This document shows positions 44,128 to 51,553 of a DNA stretch of 64,000 nt, piece by piece (position 1 is the stretch's first letter; every line of letters begins with the position of its first letter). Under the pieces are notes generated by a model, which saw nothing but the letters and a program-made list of their open reading frames with translations, had not been told where the DNA came from and did not search any database. The DNA lies in assembly GCA_002342035.1 (NCBI GenBank), contig DDPE01000090.1, forward strand, positions 186,001-250,000, given 5' to 3'. The DNA is from Asticcacaulis sp. UBA2476. Lineage in GTDB: Bacteria > Pseudomonadota > Alphaproteobacteria > Caulobacterales > Caulobacteraceae. The position numbers and the translations under genes were made by a program.

Positions 44128-44760
44128 TTATGGTCCGTTGTGGCTCAGTCCCAGGCTGCGGGCCATGGTGACCAGATCGGCCAGTGACCGGGCCTGCATC
44201 TTCTTCATGGCGTGACCGCGATGAATCTTGATGGTGATTTCACTGAGCGACATTTTTCCGGCAATCTGCTTATTCAGCAGGCCTGATGTGACGTGGGCCA
44301 TGACCTCCTGCTCGCGCGGGCTCAAGGTGCTATAGCGTTCGCGTAAGCTCAGCAGGCTTTTTTCATCCAGACGGCGGCTGCGATCAAAGCTGATGGCTGA
44401 GGCGACCGCATCCAGCATGTCCTGATCACGAAACGGCTTGGTCAGGAAATCGACCGCGCCGGCTTTCATGGCGCGCACTGACATCGGAATATCGCCGTGT
44501 CCGGTCATGAAGATGATAGGGATATGGATGTTCTGACGCGCCAGTTGGCTCTGGAACTCAAGGCCGCTGATCAGGGGCAGGCGGATATCGAGCACCAGAC
44601 AGGACGGCAAATCCGGCAGATCGTGGGCCATAAACTCCATGGCGGTCGAAAAGCTTCTGACGTCAAATCCCATGGAGCGGAACAGGCTCGATAAGGCCTC
44701 GCGGATGGCGCCGTCATCATCGACGACGAATACATGAGCGCTGTCCATAGGCGCGGTCAT
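44128..44760 (-). CDS. FixJ/NarL-type response regulator
   Basis: 210 residues. A receiver (DDD 14-16, Asp58 in LVLDIRLPLISG, Thr in FMTGHGD, Lys in LTKPF) is joined through a linker (FDRSRRLDEKSLLSLRERY) to a LuxR-type helix-turn-helix with LSPREQEVMAHVTSGLLNKQIAGKMSLSE and TIKIHRGHAMKKM. This is the FixJ/TodT layout. Its ATG overlaps the kinase stop (ATGA), so the two form a pair. The 7-2-7 palindromes at 46485 and 55717 have the dyad shape expected for this class. Confidence 0.93.
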   Translation of the reverse strand: MTAPMDSAHVFVVDDDGAIREALSSLFRSMGFDVRSFSTAMEFMAHDLPDLPSCLVLDIRLPLISGLEFQSQLARQNIHIPIIFMTGHGDIPMSVRAMKAGAVDFLTKPFRDQDMLDAVASAISFDRSRRLDEKSLLSLRERYSTLSPREQEVMAHVTSGLLNKQIAGKMSLSEITIKIHRGHAMKKMQARSLADLVTMARSLGLSHNGP

Positions 44761-46379
44761 ATGCCGGCGACCTGAGCCGGGGCGGGCGGCAGGGTGAAGT
44801 GCATGATCGTTCCCGTGTCGCTGCCTTTCGGCGGGGCCGTCCAGATCTGGCCATCATGGGCTTCGATGATTGAGCGGCAAATCGATAGTCCCATGCCCAT
44901 GCCATCATCGCGGGTTGAAAAGAACGGGCTGAAAACCGCCTCCAGATGATCGGCGGCAATGCCCGGCCCATTATCCTCAACGGTGGTTCTGACCTTGTGG
45001 TCATCATCAAGGGCTGTGGTGACCGTGAGGCGGCGGCTATGGCCGCTGAGGTCGCTTAAGGCGTGGATACTGTTGAGCATGACATTGATCACGACCTGCT
45101 GAAGTTGCACCTTATCGCCGGTGACCTGCGGCAGAGGGTCGGACAGCTCAAGCCGCAACGTCACCTGATGGCTGTTGATTTCGTGCTGCATCAGCAACAC
45201 CGCATCATGGATGATATCGTTGATATCGAGCGGTTTGGACTGGGGCTCTGACTTTACCGACATGGCCCGCAGTTTCCAGATGACATCGCTGGCGCGCCGG
45301 CCTTCGCTGATGACGCGGGTAATGGCACTCTTAGCTTCGTGCATATCCGGCTCAGGCCGCCCCAGCCAGCGCAGGGCCGCTTCGCCATTGGTGACGATGG
45401 CTGCCAGAGGCTGATTGACCTCATGGGCGATGGAGGCGGTCAGTTCGCCTAAAGTGGTCATGCGGCTGACGTGGGCCAGATCGGCCTGAGCCTTGGCCAG
45501 ATCGGTCTGGGCCTGCACCCGGTCGGTGATATCAAGCACGCACACCAGCACATGGGCAAAGGTCGGGTCATCGATCGGGAAGGTCGTGGCGCACACGATG
45601 TCACGGTATTCGCCGTCCAGTGCGCGGATCTGGGTGACGGTTTCGCAGGACGGATCACCGCGCGCCAGCGCCCGTAACAAAGCCTCAAATGAGGGCATAG
45701 TCTCCGGCACGAAAATGGTGTTGAGCGAGGACATGAACTCATCCTTACGCGTTCCCTTGACCAGTTTCACCGCCGTTTCATTGATATCGATGATCCGGAC
45801 CAGCCCGACCGCCTCGATCACAAACTCCGGATGGCTGGCGATATAGCGGTCGATGTCCGTTATACCTTCGGCGCGCAACTGACTAAAGCGGGCCACGACG
45901 GCGGTATAGTCTTCTTCCCAGATGCCAAAGCGCGTGGTTTCAAAGATCGAGCGAAAGCGCTGCTCGTTGGCCTGCAATATGCGGGTGGCCGATTGCGTCT
46001 TAAGTGCCAGCGCGGTGGCGATGACGATCGCAGCGATGCTGATCAGGGCGCGAATGAAGGGTGGGGCGGTGACCTCATCGATCTGTCCGCGCGTAAGATC
46101 CTGTCCATGGCCCATAATGTAGCTGATGATCGTCAGGGTCACGCACAGGCCCGACAGGGCGATCAGGCCCTTGCGCCGGCAAAAATTGGCCGACATCAGA
46201 ATCACCACGACATAAAGCACCGCCACGGCCGTCCCCAGTGGCACCAGCGTGTCGATCAGGAAGATGGCGACGATCAGTACCGCCGTGCAGGCTTGAAAAA
46301 ACAGCATATCCTCAGCCAGCAACGGCTTACCGTTGCCGTTCAGCGTCAGCCATGCGGGCAGATGAGGAGCGGAGGACAT
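44757..46379 (-). CDS. FixL-like membrane sensor histidine kinase with PAS domain
   Basis: 540 residues from the ATG at 46379; a TTG five codons earlier is weaker. Four N-terminal membrane helices (about 27-125) form a small sensor domain. A PAS-like region (about 140-285) includes RFRSIFETTRFGIWE and a second half with CETVTQIRALDGEYR. The HisKA H-box ASIAHEVNQPLAAI has His319, followed by the N box VVINVMLNSIHAL and the DNGPGIA and GMGMGLSICRSI ATP motifs. It phosphorylates the coupled NarL-type regulator; the signal is unknown. Confidence 0.92.
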   Translation of the reverse strand: MSSAPHLPAWLTLNGNGKPLLAEDMLFFQACTAVLIVAIFLIDTLVPLGTAVAVLYVVVILMSANFCRRKGLIALSGLCVTLTIISYIMGHGQDLTRGQIDEVTAPPFIRALISIAAIVIATALALKTQSATRILQANEQRFRSIFETTRFGIWEEDYTAVVARFSQLRAEGITDIDRYIASHPEFVIEAVGLVRIIDINETAVKLVKGTRKDEFMSSLNTIFVPETMPSFEALLRALARGDPSCETVTQIRALDGEYRDIVCATTFPIDDPTFAHVLVCVLDITDRVQAQTDLAKAQADLAHVSRMTTLGELTASIAHEVNQPLAAIVTNGEAALRWLGRPEPDMHEAKSAITRVISEGRRASDVIWKLRAMSVKSEPQSKPLDINDIIHDAVLLMQHEINSHQVTLRLELSDPLPQVTGDKVQLQQVVINVMLNSIHALSDLSGHSRRLTVTTALDDDHKVRTTVEDNGPGIAADHLEAVFSPFFSTRDDGMGMGLSICRSIIEAHDGQIWTAPPKGSDTGTIMHFTLPPAPAQVAGI

Positions 46380-46708
46380 GAATAACGCCCACAAAGCGAA
46401 CTATGAAAAGGTATATTAGCGAAACAAGATATGCTATTATGACGCGGTGCGCCATTGTTTTTCAGGCTTTGCGACCTTTGTCGGCCTATACCTTGGTATA
46501 GGGTTCCCTGAACCTAAACCTTAAGGTTATGTCTCCTCAAGTAGAATTGCTGTCACGGCACCTGTGAGCCAAGATAAGGACGATCGGGGCCGTTTCGCCC
46601 ATACCTTTTTTACCCCGGCCCATTTTTGTAACTGCGTAATTCACTGGCACGGCATGATCGCTTCGGCGGCGGCCTTGCGTCGACACGAATGACACAGGAG
46701 AAAACGTC
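46380..46708. promoter_or_regulatory. Divergent intergenic region with 7-2-7 palindrome
   Basis: 329 bases between the kinase gene and the HTH-only gene. The main feature is CCTATACC-TT-GGTATAGG at 46485-46502, perfect 8-bp arms with a 2-base spacer. A CAGGAGAAAAC ribosome site ends the region. I see no RNA or coding sequence. Confidence 0.5.
46485..46502. promoter_or_regulatory. NarL-type operator, copy 1
   Basis: The dyad CTATACC-N2-GGTATAG has the 7-2-7 spacing of NarL/FixJ-class binding sites. It is 106 bases from the kinase start and 207 from the HTH-only gene. A related site is at 55717-55734. Confidence 0.55.
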
Positions 46709-46990
46709 ATGCAAACTCAGCCGATTGAAGCCCTGGTTTCGTCCTATGCGGCCTCACCGTTTCGCACGCCCACCAAATCGGAGCCCTCCAGATCTGAGCA
46801 TTTAAGCCTGCGCGAAGTCAGCGTGGTGCGTCTGATTGGTCAGGGCATGTCCAATAAGGTCATCGCCCGCCGGTTGGGGATCACGCCGGAAACGGTCAAA
46901 TCCCATGTAAAGAACATCTTTGTAAAGCTGTCGGTGCGCAACCGTGCCGAAGCGGCCTTTCGTGCCGAAAAGCTTGGCATAGTGGTTTAG
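46709..46990 (+). CDS. LuxR-type HTH-only regulator
   Basis: 93 residues. A flexible Ser/Pro-rich N-terminus (about 1-30) precedes a LuxR/GerE helix-turn-helix: LSLREVSVVRLIGQGMSNKVIARRLGITPETVKSHVKNIFVKL. No receiver or ligand domain is present, so it binds DNA constitutively or by pairing with another regulator. It is divergent from the FixL-like kinase across a palindrome of NarL type, and could occupy the same site. A strong AGGAG ribosome site precedes it. Confidence 0.85.
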   Translation: MQTQPIEALVSSYAASPFRTPTKSEPSRSEHLSLREVSVVRLIGQGMSNKVIARRLGITPETVKSHVKNIFVKLSVRNRAEAAFRAEKLGIVV

Positions 46991-46993
46991 GTC

Positions 46994-47452
46994 TTAGGTT
47001 TGGTCTTTTCGCCCTTTTTTGCGCACATAAAGCGTCTTATCGACCTCAGCGATGATTTGGCCGTCATCGTCGATGATATCGACTTTCAGCACGGGTTCGG
47101 TCTTGCCGTTCAGGTCGGCCATGTCGCGGATCTGCATGGCCTCAGCGTGGCTCAGGCGAAACAGAGCCCGCACCCTGCCGCGGCCCGGTCGGACAAAGCG
47201 GATAGAGGCGGCCTTGTCCCAGACGATATAGTCCTTACCCAGTTGCATCATCAGTATCAGCATGAAAAACGGATCGGTCATGGCGTAGAGCGACCCGCCG
47301 AACTGAGTTCCGACAATGTTGCGGTTCCACCAGGTCAGCTTCATGGCAACATCGATTTCAGTGTAGTCGGAGCGGATGCGGGTGACCTTGATCCCGGCCC
47401 CCAGCAGCGGCGGATAGAAGTTGATATTTTTGATCAGAAATGGCTTTTTCAT
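46994..47452 (-). CDS. DUF4442 thioesterase-like (hot-dog fold) protein
   Basis: 152 residues from the ATG at 47452, which overlaps the upstream SMR stop (ATGA); the longer reading is not supported. Hot-dog-fold pattern with INFYPPLLGAGIKVTRI, WWNRNIVGTQFGGSLYAMTDPFFMLILM, KAASIRFVRPGRGRVRA and LKVDIIDDDGQIIAEVDKTLYVRKK. DUF4442 members resemble YiiD/PaaI thioesterases; the acyl-CoA substrate is unknown. It is co-transcribed with the SMR exporter, a link whose purpose is unclear. Confidence 0.8.
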   Translation of the reverse strand: MKKPFLIKNINFYPPLLGAGIKVTRIRSDYTEIDVAMKLTWWNRNIVGTQFGGSLYAMTDPFFMLILMMQLGKDYIVWDKAASIRFVRPGRGRVRALFRLSHAEAMQIRDMADLNGKTEPVLKVDIIDDDGQIIAEVDKTLYVRKKGRKDQT

Positions 47453-47784
47453 GCGGGATGCGCCGACTTGGAAAAGACCTGCATCACCACAACGCCTGAG
47501 ATAATCAACGCGATGCCGATGATGGCGGGCAGGTCGAGTTTCTGCTTGAATGCCAGCCATCCAACGAATGATATCAGCACGATCCCCAATCCGCTCCAGA
47601 CCGCATAGACAATGCCTACGGGCAATGATTTTAGGGTCAGCGACATCAGGTAAAAAGCCGTACCGTAGCCGATGCACACTATGGTGCTGTAGAGCGGTTT
47701 GGTGAATTGCTGTGAGGCCTGAAGCGCTGAGGTGGCGATCACTTCGGCAACAACCGCGCCGATAAGCGTAAGGTAAGGGTGCAT
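47449..47784 (-). CDS. Qac-type small multidrug resistance exporter
   Basis: 111 residues, four helices. SMR signature: conserved Glu in AEVIATSALQAS, GYGTAFYLMSLTLKSLPVGIVYAVWSGLGIV, then FVGWLAFKQKLD. The WSGLG segment and overall pattern fit the EmrE/QacE branch, which exports lipophilic cations in exchange for protons as an antiparallel dimer. It is divergent from the Gdx gene, with the guanidine-III riboswitch in between, and coupled downstream to the DUF4442 gene. Confidence 0.88.
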   Translation of the reverse strand: MHPYLTLIGAVVAEVIATSALQASQQFTKPLYSTIVCIGYGTAFYLMSLTLKSLPVGIVYAVWSGLGIVLISFVGWLAFKQKLDLPAIIGIALIISGVVVMQVFSKSAHPA

Positions 47785-47896
47785 GGGGACTCCTTTTGGA
47801 AAAGGCTTATCCTACCCAATGCGGCCTGACCAGACTGACCTTGCGGCAGCTAACGCGGTCTTTACTCAAAGGTGTCCTTAATCTATATAACCCTCA

Positions 47897-47963
47897 CCGG
47901 ACGAGACGCGCCGTACCCGGTAGCCTTGCGCTGCGGCTTTCCCGCCGAAAGACAAGACGACGC
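47897..47963 (+). ncRNA. Guanidine-III riboswitch
   Basis: The core CCGGACGAGACGCGCCGTACCCGGT matches the class-III consensus (CCGG-ACGAG-x-GCGCCGUA-CCCGGU) and is followed, after a small inserted hairpin (AGCC/GGCT), by GACAAGACGACGC, the pseudoknot strand and conserved GACAAGACG. It lies upstream of the Gdx gene, with the ribosome site AAAGGA 16 bases beyond. The third pseudoknot pair position shows one C-A mismatch. Confidence 0.88.
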
Positions 47964-47993
47964 ATTGTTTCATAGTTTGAAAGGATGCGCGTA

Positions 47994-48317
47994 ATGTCTT
48001 TGCCGTGGATTTATCTGATTATCGCGGGCGTGTTAGAAGTGTGCTGGGCCATTGGCCTCAAATACACAGAGGGCTTTACCAAGCCCATACCTTCGGCGTT
48101 TACCCTGATCACGCTGGCTATGAGCATGTACCTGCTGGCCAAGGCGGCGGAAGTTTTACCGATCGGCACGGCCTATGCCGTTTGGGTTGGCATCGGTGCA
48201 TTAGGGGCGGCAATCCTCGGTATTTTCCTGTTTCAGGAAGCGGTGACGCCGTTGAGGGTCTTATTTCTGGTCATGTTGCTGGTCGCGATCATTGGCCTGA
48301 AATCGACCGCGCACTGA
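47994..48317 (+). CDS. gdx: Guanidinium exporter Gdx (SugE subfamily of SMR)
   Basis: 107 residues from the ATG at 47994, with AAAGGA 9 bases upstream; an ATG at 47985 overlaps that site. The sequence follows SugE/Gdx closely: IYLIIAGVLEVCWAIGLKYTEGF with the proton/guanidinium Glu, then LPIGTAYAVWVGIGALGAAI and GIFLFQEAVTPLR. The protein exports guanidinium against protons. The guanidine-III riboswitch ahead of it implies induction by guanidine and makes this functional call firm. Confidence 0.95.
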   Translation: MSLPWIYLIIAGVLEVCWAIGLKYTEGFTKPIPSAFTLITLAMSMYLLAKAAEVLPIGTAYAVWVGIGALGAAILGIFLFQEAVTPLRVLFLVMLLVAIIGLKSTAH

Positions 48318-48322
48318 TCTGA

Positions 48323-48601
48323 CTACCATTTCGCCCAGGTTCGGCGGTTCAGTATGATGTGGTGCGCCGTTAAAAAGACTATCGCCCCCGCCGTGCCGAT
48401 GACAACGGCCCCGGCGGTGCCAGCACCTAAGCCGAGCAGGAAACTGACGGTATAGGTCATGATGGCACCGAATACGCCCAGCACCACGTTAAACCACAGT
48501 TTGCTGTTGGTTTTAGCCATGATCGCAATCAGCCCGGCCACCGCTCCAATCAGGGCGCCGGTGGCCATGGCGACGATCCAGCCGATCTGCATATCTGTCA
48601 T
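48323..48601 (-). CDS. Small membrane protein, GlsB/YeaQ/YmgE-like
   Basis: 92 residues with three hydrophobic helices rich in Gly and Ala (GWIVAMATGALIGAVAGLIAIMA, LWFNVVLGVFGAIMTYTVSFLLG, GAVVIGTAGAIVFLTAHHII). The spacing and the glycine-rich first helix resemble the transglycosylase-associated GlsB/YeaQ family, which is general-stress related in other bacteria. No motif fixes the function. Convergent with gdx, 5 bases from its stop. Confidence 0.65.
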   Translation of the reverse strand: MTDMQIGWIVAMATGALIGAVAGLIAIMAKTNSKLWFNVVLGVFGAIMTYTVSFLLGLGAGTAGAVVIGTAGAIVFLTAHHIILNRRTWAKW

Positions 48602-48718
48602 ATGTGTACCTTCGGTACGGTCAAATTCTAAAGGGTAACCGTGCGTGGCCGCATGTAAGATTAAAATGGGTCAACGCGTCACAGGTTATAAATAACCCAT
48701 AGAATTTAATATTTTACC

Positions 48719-49504
48719 TTAAGCTGTGGCCGAGCCTGTCTTGATGACCGAGGCGACCATTTTTAGAAAATCCGGTATGGCAAACGGCTTGGGTAAAATG
48801 GCATTGGCACCGGCGACTTCGGCGGCGGCCAGCACATGCAGGGCGCTGATTTTGGAGTTGGCATCCTGCGACATAGCGATCACCTTGATGTGGGGCCAGT
48901 CCTTGCGGATTTGGCCGATCCCGGCGATGCCGCCAATGCCGGGGATCAGGATAGACGTGATGACCATGTCCAGAAGGCTCAGGTTATGGTCGAAAAAGGC
49001 ATCTTCCATATTGACCGCTTCGGACACCGTATAGCCGACTTGACGCAGCACCAGCGTAACCTTAGTGCGCAGCAATTCATCGTCTTCGATGACCAGTATA
49101 TGATGCTCGGTGCGCCGGGCGCGGTGATAGCTGGCCGTCTCATCAAGGATGGTTTTTAGCTGGTCCTTGCTGAAGGGTTTGGTCAGGGTAAATTCGGCCC
49201 CGACGGCTTTGGCCCCAGCGATCTGGGCCTCCAGCGCCTTGGGCCCCCACTGATCATGGGCGACGATCAGAAGCGGCGTTGAGGGGGCCAACCTGCGGAT
49301 GTCATCAATCCGGTCGGTCAGATTGACCCCGTCGATATTGGCCTCAAACATCAAAAGCTTAAAGCGTTCCGATTTCAGCAGGTCAAGCGCAGTTGAAGGG
49401 TCAAAGCTTACGATAGCGGGCCATTTCTGAGCATCAAGCATGGTCGCTATATGCTGCGCTTCGGCCCGGTTTGGATTTAGAACCAGAACACTACTATGGC
49501 TCAT
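48719..49504 (-). CDS. Tandem pseudo-receiver protein
   Basis: 261 residues made of two receiver domains (about 5-125 and 135-258). In the first the phospho-acceptor site reads LLMFEANIDG with Glu54 in place of Asp; the acidic pair is also lost (NPN). In the second the site reads VITSILIPG with Ser184 in place of Asp, while the EDDE acidic patch and the Lys of LPKPF remain. Both therefore cannot be phosphorylated in the usual way; Glu54 may mimic phospho-Asp. There is no output domain and no kinase nearby. A protein-protein adapter role is likely. Confidence 0.85.
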   Translation of the reverse strand: MSHSSVLVLNPNRAEAQHIATMLDAQKWPAIVSFDPSTALDLLKSERFKLLMFEANIDGVNLTDRIDDIRRLAPSTPLLIVAHDQWGPKALEAQIAGAKAVGAEFTLTKPFSKDQLKTILDETASYHRARRTEHHILVIEDDELLRTKVTLVLRQVGYTVSEAVNMEDAFFDHNLSLLDMVITSILIPGIGGIAGIGQIRKDWPHIKVIAMSQDANSKISALHVLAAAEVAGANAILPKPFAIPDFLKMVASVIKTGSATA

Positions 49505-49691
49505 AATGACGTCTGAAAGCTCCTGTTTCAGATACTATTATGATGGCCTTCAGTTAATAAGTAAAAAATGAGCCGTTTATAATAAGCCTGTATGCGGTTA
49601 CAGGTCTTGCCGCGCTTGCTGTTTTGCAGGGGCAGGGATAAGCTTGCGAGGTGACCCGAATATTATCGGTCAGACATCTTAAGGCAAACCC

Positions 49692-50522
49692 ATGACCAAA
49701 GCCGCCGATACCGTCTATTCAGCAGTGCAGACGTGGCGTGTCGATGCGGCTAAGCCGCTCATTGTCGGCATTTGCGGCGCGCAAGGTTGCGGCAAGTCGA
49801 CCCTTGCGGCTGAGGTGCGGCAACGACTGGAAGCCGAGGGTGTGAGGGTGGCGGTTCTGTCGCTGGATGACCTATATCTGTCGCGGCAAAGACGGGCTGA
49901 TATTGCCGTCCGCTATCATCCGTTGTTTGCGACGCGCGGTGTGCCCATGACCCACGATGCGCCTCTGGGGGAGCGTCTACTCGAAAATCTGAAAGCCGGT
50001 CGCGCAACCCTATTGCCACGTTTTGATAAAGCTGCCGATCAACCCCATCCGTCGCAAGCCTGGACGCCGGTGACCGGGCCGGTCGATGTCGTGCTGTTTG
50101 AAGGCTGGTGCGTCGGGGCGATCTCACAAGCCTATGATGAGCTGATCGATCCGGTAAACGGCTTTGAGACCGAGAACGACCCGGACGGCATCTGGCGGCG
50201 CTATGTCAATCAGGCCCTGATGGGCAGCTATGCGCGCCTGTTTGGCTATATCGACCGGCTTGTGTTGTTGGCCGCACCCGATTTCGAGGTGGTGACGCGC
50301 TGGCGCACTGAGCAGGAGCATGACTTGAAAGAGCGCCTGACCAGGGAAGGCCGCACCGGCGAGCATGTCATGAGCGATGATGAGGTGGCTGCCTTTGTCC
50401 TTGCCTATGAGCGCCTGACCCGGCATATCCTGAGCGAAATGCCCGCCCGTGCCGATCTGGTGCTTAAGCTTGATACCGATCGGCGCGTGACGGCTGTGAT
50501 CTCAGGAGAGGATAACCGATGA
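49692..50522 (+). CDS. D-glycerate 3-kinase-like P-loop kinase
   Basis: 276 residues. Walker A GAQGCGKST at 29-37, then VLSLDDLYLSRQRR with the catalytic Asp, LPRFDKAADQPHPS and VDVVLFEGWCVGA (Walker B-like), followed by a lid (WRTEQEHDLKERL). These follow the plant-type glycerate 3-kinase (GLYK) within the uridine-kinase-like superfamily, which phosphorylates D-glycerate to 3-phosphoglycerate. It overlaps the aldo/keto reductase gene (ATGA), which fits a three-carbon sugar pathway. Confidence 0.82.
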   Translation: MTKAADTVYSAVQTWRVDAAKPLIVGICGAQGCGKSTLAAEVRQRLEAEGVRVAVLSLDDLYLSRQRRADIAVRYHPLFATRGVPMTHDAPLGERLLENLKAGRATLLPRFDKAADQPHPSQAWTPVTGPVDVVLFEGWCVGAISQAYDELIDPVNGFETENDPDGIWRRYVNQALMGSYARLFGYIDRLVLLAAPDFEVVTRWRTEQEHDLKERLTREGRTGEHVMSDDEVAAFVLAYERLTRHILSEMPARADLVLKLDTDRRVTAVISGEDNR

Positions 50523-51553
50523 CCTACACCCCCGCCGCTGCCCGTTATGACACCATGCCTTATCGCCGCTGCGGGCGCTCAGGGTTGAGGCTGCCCGCTA
50601 TATCTTTAGGGCTGTGGCAGAATTTCGGGGGCACGGATGTGTTTGAAACGGGCCGCGCCGTGCTGCGTCATGCCTTTGACGCCGGCATTACTCATTTCGA
50701 CCTGGCCAACAATTATGGCCCGCCGCCGGGATCGGCCGAGGAAAACTTCGGCAGGGTCTTAGCGTCCGATTTCAAGCCTTACCGTGATGAGATGGTCATC
50801 TCGACCAAGGCCGGCTGGGACATGTGGCCGGGGCCTTACGGCGGCATTGGCGGGTCGCGCAAATACCTGATCGCGTCCTGTGACCAGAGCCTTAAGCGCA
50901 TGGGCCTCGATTACGTCGATATCTTTTATTCGCACCGCGTTGATCCCGAAACGCCGTTAGAGGAAACCATGGGCGCGCTGATCAGCTTGCACCAGCAGGG
51001 TAAGGCGCTATATGTTGGGATTTCGTCCTATTCGCCGGAACTGACGCGCAAGGCCGCTGCGATTTTGACGGCGGAAAATGTGCCGCTTTTGATCCATCAG
51101 CCGTCCTATTCCATGCTCAATCGCTGGATCGAAGACGGGTTGCTGGAGACGCTTGAGGATTTAGGCACGGGCTGCATCGCCTTTTCACCACTGGCGCAGG
51201 GCTTTCTGACGCGCAAGTACCTGAATGGTGTTCCCGCCGATGCCCGTGCGGCCAAGGCCGGATCGTTCCGGCAGGGCCTGATTACGCCGGAAAACTTAGA
51301 GCGTATCCGGCAGCTAGACCTGATCGCCCAAGGTCGCGGACAGTCACTGGCGCAAATGGCGATTGCCTGGGTGCTGCGTGACCCGCGGGTGACTTCGGCC
51401 CTGATTGGCGCGCGCAATGTCGAGCAATTGTCGGATTCGCTAAAAGCGCTCGACCGGCTTGAGTTCAGCGCGGAGGAACTGGCGCAGATAGACACCCATG
51501 CCGTCGATGGCGGGCTTAATATCTGGAAAGTGTCGTCGGAACTTAAATCTTAG
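50519..51553 (+). CDS. YghZ-type aldo/keto reductase
   Basis: 344 residues. Features of the YghZ (L-glyceraldehyde 3-phosphate reductase) family: MPYRRCGRSGLRLPAISLGLWQNFGG, FDLANNYGPPPGSAEENFGRVL with the catalytic Tyr, STKAGWDMWPGPYGGIGGSRKYL, LDYVDIFYSHRVDP and GARNVEQLSDSLKAL near the end. These enzymes use NADPH on small aldehydes including methylglyoxal. It is coupled to the glycerate kinase, so the pair may recycle glyceraldehyde or glycerate. Its 3' end overlaps the convergent dadA by 4 bases. Confidence 0.88.
   Translation: MTYTPAAARYDTMPYRRCGRSGLRLPAISLGLWQNFGGTDVFETGRAVLRHAFDAGITHFDLANNYGPPPGSAEENFGRVLASDFKPYRDEMVISTKAGWDMWPGPYGGIGGSRKYLIASCDQSLKRMGLDYVDIFYSHRVDPETPLEETMGALISLHQQGKALYVGISSYSPELTRKAAAILTAENVPLLIHQPSYSMLNRWIEDGLLETLEDLGTGCIAFSPLAQGFLTRKYLNGVPADARAAKAGSFRQGLITPENLERIRQLDLIAQGRGQSLAQMAIAWVLRDPRVTSALIGARNVEQLSDSLKALDRLEFSAEELAQIDTHAVDGGLNIWKVSSELKS

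Noticed and set aside
45831..46385. 184-codon open frame opposite the histidine kinase
   Set aside because: Antisense to well-defined kinase motifs; its translation is rich in Asp, Gln and Arg with no domain pattern.
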